Below, one piece after another: positions 26,608 through 34,939 of a stretch of DNA of 64,000 nt (its first letter is position 1; each line of letters begins with the position of its first letter). The stretch lies in the NCBI RefSeq assembly GCF_014648355.1, contig NZ_BMQY01000001.1, forward strand, positions 854,364 to 918,363, written 5' to 3'. The DNA is from Couchioplanes azureus. GTDB taxonomy: Bacteria; Actinomycetota; Actinomycetes; Mycobacteriales; Micromonosporaceae. The notes beneath the pieces were generated by a model. That model worked only from the letters and a program-made list of their open reading frames with translations, did not search any database and was not told the origin of the DNA. Position numbers and translations under genes: made by a program.

Positions 26608-27059
26608 AGGTCCAGCACGCCGACGGTCTGCCCGCCGCTGCGTTCACCGGTCGGCCGGAAGCCGAGTTTCCGATAGAAGTCTTCCGGCCCGCCGGGCCGC
26701 GGCTCCCAGGTCACGTACGCCCGAGCGCCGCCGCGGGCCCGGATCTCGGCGCAGACGGCCTCGACGGCGAACCGCCCGTATCCGCGCCCCTGCGCCTGCG
26801 CCGCGATGTTCAGCCGCCACACGCCGGACCGCAGGTCACCGGGATCACGGGCGGGGTCCCAGGGAATGTCGAGGAAGGCCATCAGGAAGCCGACCACCTT
26901 GTCACCGTCGTGGATCAGCCGCGGCCACGCGTACTCGGCGAACACGTACGCCTCCGCCAGCGACTTGACCACCGGCTCCACCAGATCCTCCTGGTCGGGC
27001 CGCACCGTGACCGCGAGCGCCGCCTCGTAGTTCTCCGGGGTGATCTTCTCCAGCCGCAT
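26604..27059 (-). CDS. GNAT-family N-acetyltransferase
   Basis: A 151-residue acetyltransferase. The acetyl-CoA pyrophosphate loop is AAQAQGRGYGRFAVEA, and YRKLGFRPTGE is the usual C-terminal strand-helix. The start MRLEKITPENYEAALAV is typical of spermidine/spermine-like GNATs. Substrate not assigned. Confidence 0.9.
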   Translation of the reverse strand: MRLEKITPENYEAALAVTVRPDQEDLVEPVVKSLAEAYVFAEYAWPRLIHDGDKVVGFLMAFLDIPWDPARDPGDLRSGVWRLNIAAQAQGRGYGRFAVEAVCAEIRARGGARAYVTWEPRPGGPEDFYRKLGFRPTGERSGGQTVGVLDL

Positions 27060-27119
27060 GCGGCGGACCCTAGCCCGCGCCCCCGACCCCGGCGACCGGA
27101 TTACCGCTCGTCGCCCGGC

Positions 27120-27524
27120 TCATCGGCCGGCCAGTTCCCGAATCGAATCCCGGCGCCCCCAGGCGATGAACACGAAGAGCCCGAACAGCACCACGGGCGT
27201 GAGCACCAGCGCACCGCCGTGCAGGATGACGGCCTGAGTGACGGCGGCACCGACCATGAGCAGCGCCAGCCCCACCGCCGCCGGCCCGGCAAGCCGCGGC
27301 ACGAGCAGTCCCACACCCCCGGCCAGCTCCACCAGCCCGATGAAGTAGCGGAACCAGGTCGCGGCCCCCATGTCCTCGAACGTCTGCACGGCGGTCGCCT
27401 CCCCCACCAACTTGGGCCCCGCCGACGCGACGACGAGGAACAACCCGAGGAACACCTGAAGCCCCCAGAGCGTACGGTGCAGTCCCCGCCCGACGGACTC
27501 GGTCGCGGTCTCGATGGCAGTCAT
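27120..27524 (-). CDS. DoxX family membrane protein
   Basis: A 134-residue DoxX-type protein with four hydrophobic segments: LWGLQVFLGLFLVVASAG, YFIGLVELAGGVGLLVP, PAAVGLALLMVGAAVTQAVI and LVLTPVVLFGLFVFIAWG. The GLVELAGGVGLL segment is the family landmark. Members are small quinone- or redox-associated proteins of poorly defined role. No redox partner is nearby. Confidence 0.85.
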   Translation of the reverse strand: MTAIETATESVGRGLHRTLWGLQVFLGLFLVVASAGPKLVGEATAVQTFEDMGAATWFRYFIGLVELAGGVGLLVPRLAGPAAVGLALLMVGAAVTQAVILHGGALVLTPVVLFGLFVFIAWGRRDSIRELAGR

Positions 27525-27556
27525 GGCGCTCGTCCTTTGCTCGAAGGTACCGACGC

Positions 27557-27799
27557 CTACTCAGACTCCCGAGCCCCGCCGAACTCATCGCCCCGCCGGA
27601 AACTACCTCCGCCACCGCTGGCTTCCCCACCGCTCCGCTGCCGCAGCGTCGCCTGCAACTCGTCGGGATCGAGAACGAGCACGATGTTGCCCCGGTCCCG
27701 GGCCACCGAGTCGACATCGATCAGAATGCCGTCGACGTCGACGGTGACGCAGTCGTTGTCCTCTTCACTGAGCTTGATGATCAGGTCGTTACGCGGCAT
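27557..27799 (-). CDS. Small acidic hypothetical protein
   Basis: An 80-residue protein from ATG 27799. The first 45 residues look like a small beta-domain (IIKLSEEDNDCVTVDVDGIL, then NIVLVLDPDELQATL), and the rest is a Gly/Arg/Glu-rich tail. No family recognised. It lies on the opposite strand, close to the DUF5753-like remnant, in a region that looks rearranged. Confidence 0.5.
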   Translation of the reverse strand: MPRNDLIIKLSEEDNDCVTVDVDGILIDVDSVARDRGNIVLVLDPDELQATLRQRSGGEASGGGGSFRRGDEFGGARESE

Positions 27800-27837
27800 C
27801 GTCCGAACCTCGTCCCTCTCGTTCCGGTGATGCATCC

Positions 27838-28209
27838 ATGTGCTGGACCGACCCGGGGCAGGCGAGTGTCCTGCCACAGGTGGGGCACCAGGCCTGCTTG
27901 GCCTTGAAGGTCAGCAGCCCAGCGAGGAACGAGGTCGAGAAGCGCATCGAATTGAAGCAGTCCCGGCAACAGTTACTGACCCGCGCCTTTCCCACCCCGC
28001 CTTCGGTCGAGGCAATCATCAGCGAGGCGGTGCTGATGGCGGAGCCGAAGCCCGAAGTGACGATGCGCAGACAGGTGTGGCATCTCCTCCAAGCGACCGA
28101 GTTGTCGAACGTCTCTATCCGCATCCTGGCCGGACCGGTTCTGGTCTTCCCCGGGGCGGAGTGGGCCGCATTCATCGACGCTGTCCGGGATGGCGAGTTC
28201 GACACCTGA
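27838..28209 (+). pseudogene. Chimeric remnant of a DUF5753 regulator joined to a DUF397 protein
   Basis: A 123-codon open frame that reads as two fused fragments. Residues about 35-98 resemble the C-terminal DUF5753 domain of actinobacterial XRE regulators (RQQLLTRAFP, then ISEAVL, RRQVWHLLQATELSNVSI). The last 24 residues, from VLVFPGAEWAAF to the Asp-Thr end, match the C-terminus of DUF397 proteins, which normally are encoded just after such regulators. The helix-turn-helix, the end of DUF5753 and most of DUF397 are missing. An in-frame deletion is the simplest reading; whether the product is made is unknown. Confidence 0.7.
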
Positions 28210-28265
28210 GCTCCGGCCGGCGGGTCGCGTCGATGTGCTTCGATGGCGCGAGGAGGCGGGGCCGG

Positions 28266-28856
28266 ATGACGAACTACGCGCGCATGTACCGCTGGGGGGT
28301 CACCCCCTGGGAGCGTTACGGGAAGGCCGCCGCCGGCAGCATCGCGGCCCTGCTGGACCGGGAGGAGGCGGAGCGTTCGCGTCCGCCGGGCCGGGCGCTC
28401 GATGTCGGCTGCGGTCGCGGCCAGTTCACCCCTGAGCTGGCTCGCCGGGGCTGGCAGGCCACAGGGATCGACTACGTGCCGGCCGCGATCGAAGCGGCCC
28501 GGAGCAAGGGCGACGACGTCACCTACGTCGTGGCGGACGCGACCGATCTGGCGGCGGCTTCCCTGGGAACGTTCGACTTCTTCCTCGACGTCGGCTGCTT
28601 CCAGGGTTTCGGGGCCGCTCAGCGGCAGGCGGTCGGGCGGGGCCTCTCGGCGCTCGCGAACCCCGGGGCCACGCTGCTGATGCTGGCCTTCGGGCCGAGC
28701 CGGTTCCGGTCGCTGGCGGGTGGGGTCTCACCGGACGAGGTGACGTCGGCCTTCCCGGGCTGGACGCTGGTCGCGGTGGATCCCGCGCAGACCGAGGGGC
28801 TGGGCTGGCCCATGAACATGACCAGGCCCCGCTGGTACCGGCTTCGTCGCCCCTGA
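28266..28856 (+). CDS. Class I SAM-dependent methyltransferase
   Basis: A 196-residue methyltransferase. The SAM-binding motif I is ALDVGCGRGQFTPELA, followed by ATGIDYVPAAIEAAR (motif post I) and the acidic YVVADATDLAAASLG. FFLDVGCFQGF is an odd second DVGC-like strand in the motif IV region, as in the methyltransferase-25/TehB-like group. Start ATG 28266 behind GGAGGCGGGG. Substrate unknown. Confidence 0.88.
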   Translation: MTNYARMYRWGVTPWERYGKAAAGSIAALLDREEAERSRPPGRALDVGCGRGQFTPELARRGWQATGIDYVPAAIEAARSKGDDVTYVVADATDLAAASLGTFDFFLDVGCFQGFGAAQRQAVGRGLSALANPGATLLMLAFGPSRFRSLAGGVSPDEVTSAFPGWTLVAVDPAQTEGLGWPMNMTRPRWYRLRRP

Positions 28857-28928
28857 GGCGTGTTCGGTAAGTCCGGTCAGAGAGAAGCCTAGCCGCCGTC
28901 CCGGCAGGACATCGGTATCGTTGCATGG

Positions 28929-29915
28929 GTGATCGAGCTGTTGTTCGAGCCGGGTGACCTGGCTCGGATCCGCTTCGCGCGCTCACCCGTGCAAGAGCTC
29001 ATGAGCAGCATGCGGATCGCCGGTCACACCGATCGGACCCGGATGCACCAGCCGTGGGTGCGATCGGTGCGCGGGGCCGTGTCCGCCCTGCGGCTCGACC
29101 TGCTGCGGCCGCTGCTCGCCGGCCGGCGATACGTGCCCGACTTCCTGACGCCGCCGCCGGGCCGGATGGACACCAGGTTCGCCGACGAGCTGGCCCGGGT
29201 GCGCAGCACGCCGGAGGCGACCGTCCGTGCGCAGCTGGAGCTGCTCGCCGGGGACGGCGCGCTGCCGGAGGCGTTGCTGCCGCTGTACGAGGATCCGGAG
29301 CGGCACCTGGGCCGGCTGGCCGCCGAGATGCAGGCCTACTGGCGGGTGGCGATCGATCCGGTCTGGTCCCGGCTGGCCGGGCTGCTCGATGCCGAGATCG
29401 GCCACCGTGCCGACCAGCTGACCTCCGGCGGCATCGTGCGGCTGCTGGGCAACCTGCACTCGGAGCTGGAATACGCCGACGACGCGTTGCGGATCCTCTG
29501 GCCGGCCTGGCAGTCGCAGAGCCGGCTCGACGGGGCCGGGGTGCTGCTGGTGCCGTGCGTGTTCGCCTGGCCCTCACTGCTGGTCGACACCGATCCACAG
29601 TGCCCGACGCTCGTCTACAGCCCGCGCGGTGTCGGCCAGGTCTGGGACGGCTCGGCCCGGTCGGCGACGCCGCCGGTCGCCGATCTGCTCGGCCGCAGCC
29701 GGGCGGCGCTGCTGGCGCGGCTCGACCTGCCGCTGTCCACCACGCAGGTCGCGCGGGACCTCGGGCTGAGCGTGGCGGCGGTCAGCGAGCACCTGTCCGT
29801 GCTGCGCCGGTCGGGGCTGGTCCGGTCGCGCCGGGCCGGTCGCCAGGTGCTCTACCAGCGCACGGCACTCGGCACCGACCTCCTGGGAGCCGGTGCGGGC
29901 GCGAGCATTCGGTGA
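28929..29915 (+). CDS. ArsR-type helix-turn-helix regulator with DUF5937-like N-terminus
   Basis: A 328-residue regulator. The large N-terminal part (IELLFEPGDLARIRFA start, Trp-rich, helical) resembles the DUF5937 region found in actinobacterial ArsR-like proteins. The C-terminal winged helix is at residues about 255-310: LSTTQVARDLGLSVAAVSEH and LSVLRRSGLVRSRRAGRQVL. No metal-binding Cys pair is seen, so a non-metal ligand is likely. GTG 28929 start. The target genes are unknown; the neighbour upstream is a methyltransferase. Confidence 0.85.
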   Translation: MIELLFEPGDLARIRFARSPVQELMSSMRIAGHTDRTRMHQPWVRSVRGAVSALRLDLLRPLLAGRRYVPDFLTPPPGRMDTRFADELARVRSTPEATVRAQLELLAGDGALPEALLPLYEDPERHLGRLAAEMQAYWRVAIDPVWSRLAGLLDAEIGHRADQLTSGGIVRLLGNLHSELEYADDALRILWPAWQSQSRLDGAGVLLVPCVFAWPSLLVDTDPQCPTLVYSPRGVGQVWDGSARSATPPVADLLGRSRAALLARLDLPLSTTQVARDLGLSVAAVSEHLSVLRRSGLVRSRRAGRQVLYQRTALGTDLLGAGAGASIR

Positions 29916-29993
29916 GCGCCGAATCGTGGAGCCGCCGCGGCGCATCAGCACACCATGTCCGGGACAGCGCAACGGACATGAGGGAGGCCACAC

Positions 29994-30515
29994 ATGCGCG
30001 TGGCGAAGGTATTTGTTCTGGCGGCGGCGATGGTGGCGGTGTCCGCGGTGCCGGCTGCCGCCTCCGGATCCGGCACCGGCGGCGGCGGCGGATGGGAGCC
30101 GACGAGCACGCCACCGTTCGTCATCCCGGCCGGGGACGTGTGCCCCTTCGAGGTCAAGGGCGACATCGTCCGTGACCGCGAGCGGATGCGGACGCCGGCG
30201 ACCTACCCGGACGGCTCGCCGAAGGTGCAGGACTTCGAGGGAGTGCTGGTGATCCGGTACACCAACACCGGCAACCACAAGTCGGTCGTCCGCGACGCGA
30301 CCGGCTCCGTCCGGGTGTACTACCTGGAGGACGGCACCCGGATCTCGCAGCTACGCGGCCACAACGCCCTGCCGATCAAGGCGTCCAACGTGGGCTTCCC
30401 CGGCGGCGACTACATCACTCACGGCGACTTCGTCGTGATCAGGCACCCGGACGGCAGCCGCGAGGTGCCGGTGCGGCTCGGCACGATGGAGAACCTCTGC
30501 GAGACGCTCGCCTAG
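29994..30515 (+). CDS. Secreted hypothetical protein
   Basis: A 173-residue protein with a clear signal peptide (VAKVFVLAAAMVAVSAVPAAAS) and a Gly-rich start of the mature part. The rest is beta-rich (FEGVLVIRYTNTGNHKSVVR, then GSVRVYYLEDGTRISQL). Two Cys residues, in DVCPFEV and NLCETLA, could form a disulfide linking the ends. No family recognised; similar small secreted proteins are common in actinomycetes. Confidence 0.7.
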   Translation: MRVAKVFVLAAAMVAVSAVPAAASGSGTGGGGGWEPTSTPPFVIPAGDVCPFEVKGDIVRDRERMRTPATYPDGSPKVQDFEGVLVIRYTNTGNHKSVVRDATGSVRVYYLEDGTRISQLRGHNALPIKASNVGFPGGDYITHGDFVVIRHPDGSREVPVRLGTMENLCETLA

Positions 30516-30592
30516 TACCGGCACCGGCCCGCGATCCGGTCGGCCGCCTCGGCCGACGCCACCCGCCACCGATCCCGGCCTGCGCGGTGACC

Positions 30593-30654
30593 GGCGGCCA
30601 CTGCACGATTCCCGATCGGCTCCACGAGCCGTCGATGATCACGCAGTGGCCGCC
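30593..30654. terminator. Long hairpin between convergent secreted-protein genes
   Basis: GGCGGCCACTGC (30593-30604) pairs perfectly with 30643-30654. The 38-base loop contains a second small hairpin (CGGCT...AGCCG). It lies between the convergent secreted protein and PLD-like genes, and so may end transcription from both sides. The long loop is atypical for a terminator. Confidence 0.5.
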
Positions 30655-30675
30655 GTTGCCTGGCCCGCCGACGGC

Positions 30676-31974
30676 TCAGCAGGTCGGCTTGGCGTCGTCG
30701 GTGTTCGCCGGCTTGTGCGTGGCGGCCGCAGCCGCGGCGCTGTACTGCTGTGCGTAGGCGGCATGCACCGTGGGGTCCTCCAGCTGCAGCATCACCTCGT
30801 CGGAGCCGCGCAGGCTGCCGCCCTTCCAGTTCAGGCTGCCGGTCCACACGATCTTCCGGTCGCCCCTGCCGTAGTACTTGCCCTCGATGGAGAAGTTCTT
30901 CGAGTGGATCCAGATCGGGTCGCTTACGCAGTAGTACCGGACAATGACGCCGTTGTAGGCGTTGGTGGTCTTCTTGAGCAGCTTGGCCAGAGCGGTGCCC
31001 TGGCCGGCGTTCGACGGGTCGTACCGCAGGTTGACCAGGACGTAGCAGCCCGCGGCGTCGAGCGCGACCAGCTTGTCGGCGATGTACGACAGGGCGAGCT
31101 CGGTCATCGTGACCCGGATGACCGTACGGTGGTCGCCGGACGTGCCGACGCTCGTGTTGCCGAAGCACTCCGTGTTGTTGAGGATCGTCATCACGGTGTC
31201 CTCGGACGGGTCCCCGGTCAGGCTGGCCCCGGCACGCGGGTAGTAGAAGACCTTGGCGGTGCTCGCCTGCAGCGGGTCGCGGGTGTCGTAGTAGTTGTTG
31301 TCGACCCGCTTGGCCTTGAGGTCACCGAAGTAGCCGGCGAGCGAGTCGAAGAGCGCCTTGTTGCCGGCGACCTCCAGCGCGTCGTTCCAGCCCATGCCGG
31401 CGTCGCGCCAGCCCGCGCCGGTCAGGTTCACGGAGGTCTGCACCACCACGTTGTCCACCCCGAGGGTCCGGGTGAACAGGGAGAACTTGTTGTGCATGAT
31501 CGACCAGTCGCCGGCGTCCGCGATGCATCCCCGGTTGGGCGGGCAGGTCATGAAGAACGACGCCTTCGCGGTGTCGGTGCCCAGGCCGTTGGTGAGCACG
31601 TCGACACTGGCCGTGTTGACCAGGGTGTCCGAGTCGGCGATCACCTGCACGTTGACGCCCCGCTGCTTCGCTGCCACCAGCGCATTCGGGATGTTCAGGG
31701 AGTACATCGTGTAGGTGGCGAGCCGGATGGTCGAGCCGGTCTCGGCACCGTTGATCAGCTCCAGCAGGCGGGTGAAGATCTTGTCCTTCGCCGCGGTGTC
31801 GCCCAGCGGGTTGGTGAAGATGGCGTGGGTGTACGGCGCTTCCGCGGCGAGCGCCGGGCTCGCCGGTACGCCGGCGCCCGCCAGCGCGACCACGACGGCA
31901 GCCACGGCAGTGAGCACCCGGCGGCTCCGTGTCCGCACCGCCGCACGCCAACGCCGACCCGTATTGATCCTCAT
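30676..31974 (-). CDS. Secreted phospholipase D-like protein with degenerate HKD motifs
   Basis: A 432-residue exported protein with a signal peptide ending near ASPALAAEAP. Two PLD-type half domains are recognisable: HNKFS (His161, Lys163) and HSKNF (His357, Lys359), each followed later by a conserved Gly/Ser/Asn segment (TSVNLTGAG; TGSLNWKGGS). The family motif is HxKx4D, but the Asp positions here are Thr168 and Glu364. PLD-like proteins hydrolyse phosphodiesters or act as phosphatidyl transferases; activity is likely but unproven. Several Cys (CPPNRGC, near TECFG, CYV, YYC) fit a disulfide-bonded secreted protein. Confidence 0.82.
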   Translation of the reverse strand: MRINTGRRWRAAVRTRSRRVLTAVAAVVVALAGAGVPASPALAAEAPYTHAIFTNPLGDTAAKDKIFTRLLELINGAETGSTIRLATYTMYSLNIPNALVAAKQRGVNVQVIADSDTLVNTASVDVLTNGLGTDTAKASFFMTCPPNRGCIADAGDWSIMHNKFSLFTRTLGVDNVVVQTSVNLTGAGWRDAGMGWNDALEVAGNKALFDSLAGYFGDLKAKRVDNNYYDTRDPLQASTAKVFYYPRAGASLTGDPSEDTVMTILNNTECFGNTSVGTSGDHRTVIRVTMTELALSYIADKLVALDAAGCYVLVNLRYDPSNAGQGTALAKLLKKTTNAYNGVIVRYYCVSDPIWIHSKNFSIEGKYYGRGDRKIVWTGSLNWKGGSLRGSDEVMLQLEDPTVHAAYAQQYSAAAAAATHKPANTDDAKPTC

Positions 31975-32101
31975 GCATTTCCTCCCGGCAGACGCGCCCG
32001 GCCCGTCCGATTCCCGGCCCGCGATCGCAGCGCAGAGTCGATCATCAAGCCGCCGGTTGTCAAATCGATTGCCGCGGACGCCGAAGGACCACAGGGACGA
32101 A

Positions 32102-32135
32102 AGCCCCGCCCTCCTCGCGAGAGGAGAGCGGGGCT
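32102..32135 (-). terminator. Terminator of the PiT gene
   Basis: AGCCCCGC (32102-32109) pairs with GCGGGGCT (32128-32135), with an inner CTCCTC/GAGGAG stem and a GCGA loop. On the minus strand it comes just after the pit stop and is followed by a short T-rich run. Strong intrinsic-terminator-like hairpin. Confidence 0.8.
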
Positions 32136-32150
32136 CGTCGCGCGGACGGC

Positions 32151-33158
32151 TCAGCCGAAGAGCGGGCGTACGCAGAAGTAGACGATGCAGGCGATCGCCG
32201 CCGCCGCCGGGAAGGTCGTGATCCAGGCGATGACGATGTTGCCTGCCACGTTCCAGCGGACCGCGGAGAGGCGCTTGGTCGCGCCGACGCCCATGATGGC
32301 GGAGGTGATCGTGTGGGTGGTCGAGATCGGCGCCTTCAGGACCAGGGCGTTGAAGAACAGGACCGAGCTGGCGACCGTCTCGGCCGCGAAGCCCTCCGCC
32401 GGGCCGAGGTCGATGATCTTGCGGCCCAGCGTACGGATGATGCGCCAGCCGCCGGCGTACGTACCCGCCGCGAGCACCGCCGCCGACGTCCAGAACACCC
32501 ACCACGGGATGTGCTTGGCGTCGCTCTGGAAGCCGCCGGTGTAGAGGGCGAGCACGATGATGCCCATCGTCTTCGCCGCGTCCTGCATGCCGTGGCCGAT
32601 GGACATGGCTCCCGCCGAGATGGTCTGGGCGACGCGGAAGCCGCGGTTGAGCTTGCCGGGGTGGCCGCGCCGGAACGTCCACATGATGACGACCATCACG
32701 AGGAAGCCCAGCAGGAAGCCGACGAAGGGCGAGGCCACCATCGGGATCAGCACCTTCTCGACGATGGTGCCCCACTCGACCGTGCCGTGGGTGGCGAAGA
32801 GGGTCGCGCCGACCAGGCCGCCGAAGAGGGCGTGCGACGAGGACGACGGCAGGCCGAAGTACCAGGTGATGAGGTTCCAGGCGATCGCGCCCACCACGCC
32901 GGCGAAGACCACGCCGAGGCTGGGGATGCCGATCGGCAGCTTGACCAGGCCGTCGCCGACCGTCTTGGCGACGCCCGCGCCGAAGTGGGCGCCGACGAAG
33001 TTGCCGACCGCGGCCATGGCCAGGGCCACCCGCGGGGTCAGGGCCCGGGTGCTGACGCTGGTCGCGATGGCGTTCGCCGCGTCGTGGAAGCCGTTGGTGT
33101 AGTCGAAGGCCATCGCGGCGAGGATCACCGCGAGGACCGCTACGAGCTCGGGGGTCAA
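32151..33158 (-). CDS. pit: PiT-family inorganic phosphate transporter
   Basis: A 335-residue low-affinity phosphate transporter with about ten membrane helices. Both family repeats are present: DYTNGFHDAANAIAT near the N-terminus and GHGMQDAAKTMGIIVLAL in the middle. The start is TTG 33158, supported by AAGGAG nine bases upstream within the end of the DUF47 gene, 3 bp away. DUF47-pit is the usual pairing, in which the PhoU-like DUF47 protein modulates the transporter. The unit is downstream of three PHO-box-like repeats. Confidence 0.94.
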   Translation of the reverse strand: MTPELVAVLAVILAAMAFDYTNGFHDAANAIATSVSTRALTPRVALAMAAVGNFVGAHFGAGVAKTVGDGLVKLPIGIPSLGVVFAGVVGAIAWNLITWYFGLPSSSSHALFGGLVGATLFATHGTVEWGTIVEKVLIPMVASPFVGFLLGFLVMVVIMWTFRRGHPGKLNRGFRVAQTISAGAMSIGHGMQDAAKTMGIIVLALYTGGFQSDAKHIPWWVFWTSAAVLAAGTYAGGWRIIRTLGRKIIDLGPAEGFAAETVASSVLFFNALVLKAPISTTHTITSAIMGVGATKRLSAVRWNVAGNIVIAWITTFPAAAAIACIVYFCVRPLFG

Positions 33159-33161
33159 GGC

Positions 33162-33788
33162 CTAGGACTCCTTGACCGTGATGGTCTCGACCGTGTTGGC
33201 GACGTGCTCGAAGGCGTCGCAGGCGGCCTCGAGCTCGTCGGCGACCTCCTTCATCTTGAGCACGGTCAGCGCGTCGTACTCGCCCGAGAACAGGCGTACG
33301 AGCAGCATCCGGTACGCCCGGTCGCCGTCGTTCTCCAGCCGGTTGATCTCGATCCAGTACTCCTCGAGACCCTTCATCGTCTTGAGCTTCGGCATCGCGT
33401 CGGCCGTGATCTTGGCCTGCTGGTCGAGCACCGTGACCAGCTCGTGCATCTCCCGGGGCAGGGACGGCAGCTCCGTGAGCCCGTACAGGTAGAGCAGGTT
33501 GCCGACCGCCTCCAGGTGGTCCATGACGTCGTCGAGCTGCGAGCCCAGCGAGTAGATGTCCTCGCGGTCGAACGGCGTGATGAAGGTGGAGTTGATCTTC
33601 TTGTAGAGATCGTGGGTGATCTGGTCGCTGTCGTGCTCGACGTCGGTCAGCCGGTCGCTGACCGACTGCACGTCGACGCCGGGCAGCGCCAGCTCGTTCA
33701 GCAGCTCGGTGCCCCGCACGAGGTTCTGAGCAGCCCGGCTGAACAGCTCGTAGAAGGCGCCCTCGGTGGGGCGGAAGGAGAACTTCAC
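33162..33788 (-). CDS. DUF47 family PhoU-like regulator of the phosphate transporter
   Basis: A 208-residue all-alpha protein of the DUF47/PhoU-like family. The helical bundle is rich in acidic residues, and shows DVEHDSDQITHDLYKKINST, ITPFDREDIYSLGSQLDDVM and IEINRLENDGDRAYR, the motifs for metal-bound helices. Such proteins are encoded beside pit genes and are thought to control phosphate uptake. It lies 3 bp upstream of pit, both under the repeat array at 33893-33925. Confidence 0.92.
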   Translation of the reverse strand: MKFSFRPTEGAFYELFSRAAQNLVRGTELLNELALPGVDVQSVSDRLTDVEHDSDQITHDLYKKINSTFITPFDREDIYSLGSQLDDVMDHLEAVGNLLYLYGLTELPSLPREMHELVTVLDQQAKITADAMPKLKTMKGLEEYWIEINRLENDGDRAYRMLLVRLFSGEYDALTVLKMKEVADELEAACDAFEHVANTVETITVKES

Positions 33789-33892
33789 GGCGCGAACCTC
33801 GTTTGACGGGGTGGACGGGTCTGGCGGATTCCCGGGGAATGCTAGGTAACGCCTCCGCTGTGGCGGATCCCGCCTACCCCTGCTCAGCAGCA

Positions 33893-33925
33893 GTTCAGTA
33901 CGCGTTCATCTAGCGTTAACCTTGC
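33893..33925. promoter_or_regulatory. Three tandem 11-base PHO-box-like repeats
   Basis: GTTCAGTACGC, GTTCATCTAGC and GTTAACCTTGC follow each other without gaps at 33893-33925 on the plus strand. Each begins with GTTNA, and the middle unit is close to GTTCATTTAGC in the pstS PHO box. They lie about 105-137 bases upstream of the DUF47 start. The repeats point opposite to the gene, but PhoP sites can function in either orientation. Confidence 0.65.
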
Positions 33926-33945
33926 CCGCCTAGTTCGTGGATCTT

Positions 33946-34878
33946 TTATACGATCTGTGCCACATCCCGGCGCGGTTGCGGCGTCGGCCGGCGCACCGCC
34001 GGCAGCGGCCGGCGCACCGGATGACGGCGCAGATGCCGGGCCAGGCCGGCGTGATCGGTGTCGGCGACGACGTCCACCCCCGCCTCGCCCAGCTCGGTCC
34101 AGACCGCCTGCCGCGCCCGCCGCGACCCGGACGGCAGACCCGAGATCCGCACCGTACGGCCGTCCTCGTGCGCCGAGCGCACCAGCGCGTGCAGCAGGTG
34201 CCGCTCCTCGGCCGGGATGGGTTCACAGCCGTCCCAGCCGAAGCGCCGGGCCCACTGTTCGCTGACCATCGGCACCAGGGTGGGCGGGGCCGCGACGGAG
34301 CCGATGTCGTCGAACGAGCCGTCGGCGAACGCGTACCGTTCGCGCTCGGTCGCGAGCAGCTCCCGGGCGTCGACGATGCCCGCCACGGTCACGGTGACGG
34401 CGCCCGCGTCCAGCTTGCCGTCGACGCAGCGGCTGAGCAGCGGCGCGTGGTCACGCAGCTGCTGGTCGAGCATCCGGTACGCCCGCAGCAGCGTCTCCGC
34501 GTCCCGGGTAGGTCCGGTGAACTCCACGATCAACCGGAACGGCACCCGCTGGTCGCGGCAGAGCCGGCCACCCCGGGCCTTGGCGCGGGCGAACAGCGGG
34601 CTGAGCACGAGCCGGCGCAGCGTACGCCCGGGCCGCGGCACGCCCGGACCGAGGTAGAGCTCGCCGTGCGGACCGGGCCGTACCCGGACCGACACCCCGG
34701 AGAGCCCGCGCCGCAGCACGTCCGGAAGCGGGTCGGCGACCCGCTCGTCGGCGAGCGCGTGCCCGGCCGGCAGGTACGGGCGGGGCCGGCGGGCCACCGC
34801 GATCCCGAGGGTCGTCACGCCGGTGGCTCCGGCGAGGCCGGCCAGGCCGCCCAGGAGGGTCGCCACGTTGTCCGCCAC
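33946..34878 (-). CDS. Degenerate GDPD/PI-PLC-like membrane-anchored protein
   Basis: A 310-residue protein, GTG start at 34878. One hydrophobic N-terminal segment (VATLLGGLAGLAGATGVTTL) may anchor it. The rest resembles the phosphatidylinositol-phospholipase-C/glycerophosphodiesterase-like barrel: GELYLGPGVPRPGRTLRRL, FRLIVEFTGP, and the closing ELGEAGVDVVADTDHAGLA, but the usual HND/HAHNDYEH catalytic start is absent. It could be an inactive relative. It ends 157 bp before the DUF47 gene and lies next to PHO-like repeats, so a phosphate-related role is possible, not shown. Confidence 0.55.
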   Translation of the reverse strand: MADNVATLLGGLAGLAGATGVTTLGIAVARRPRPYLPAGHALADERVADPLPDVLRRGLSGVSVRVRPGPHGELYLGPGVPRPGRTLRRLVLSPLFARAKARGGRLCRDQRVPFRLIVEFTGPTRDAETLLRAYRMLDQQLRDHAPLLSRCVDGKLDAGAVTVTVAGIVDARELLATERERYAFADGSFDDIGSVAAPPTLVPMVSEQWARRFGWDGCEPIPAEERHLLHALVRSAHEDGRTVRISGLPSGSRRARQAVWTELGEAGVDVVADTDHAGLARHLRRHPVRRPLPAVRRPTPQPRRDVAQIV

Positions 34879-34939
34879 TGTCCTACCCCCGTCCCTCGGC
34901 CAGCAAATCGGGTCAAATGACCCTATAGTGCCAACCACT

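Noticed and set aside
30439..30642. Open frame on the minus strand between the secreted protein and the PLD-like gene
   Set aside because: Overlaps the secreted protein on the other strand, has no ribosome site and no recognisable family.
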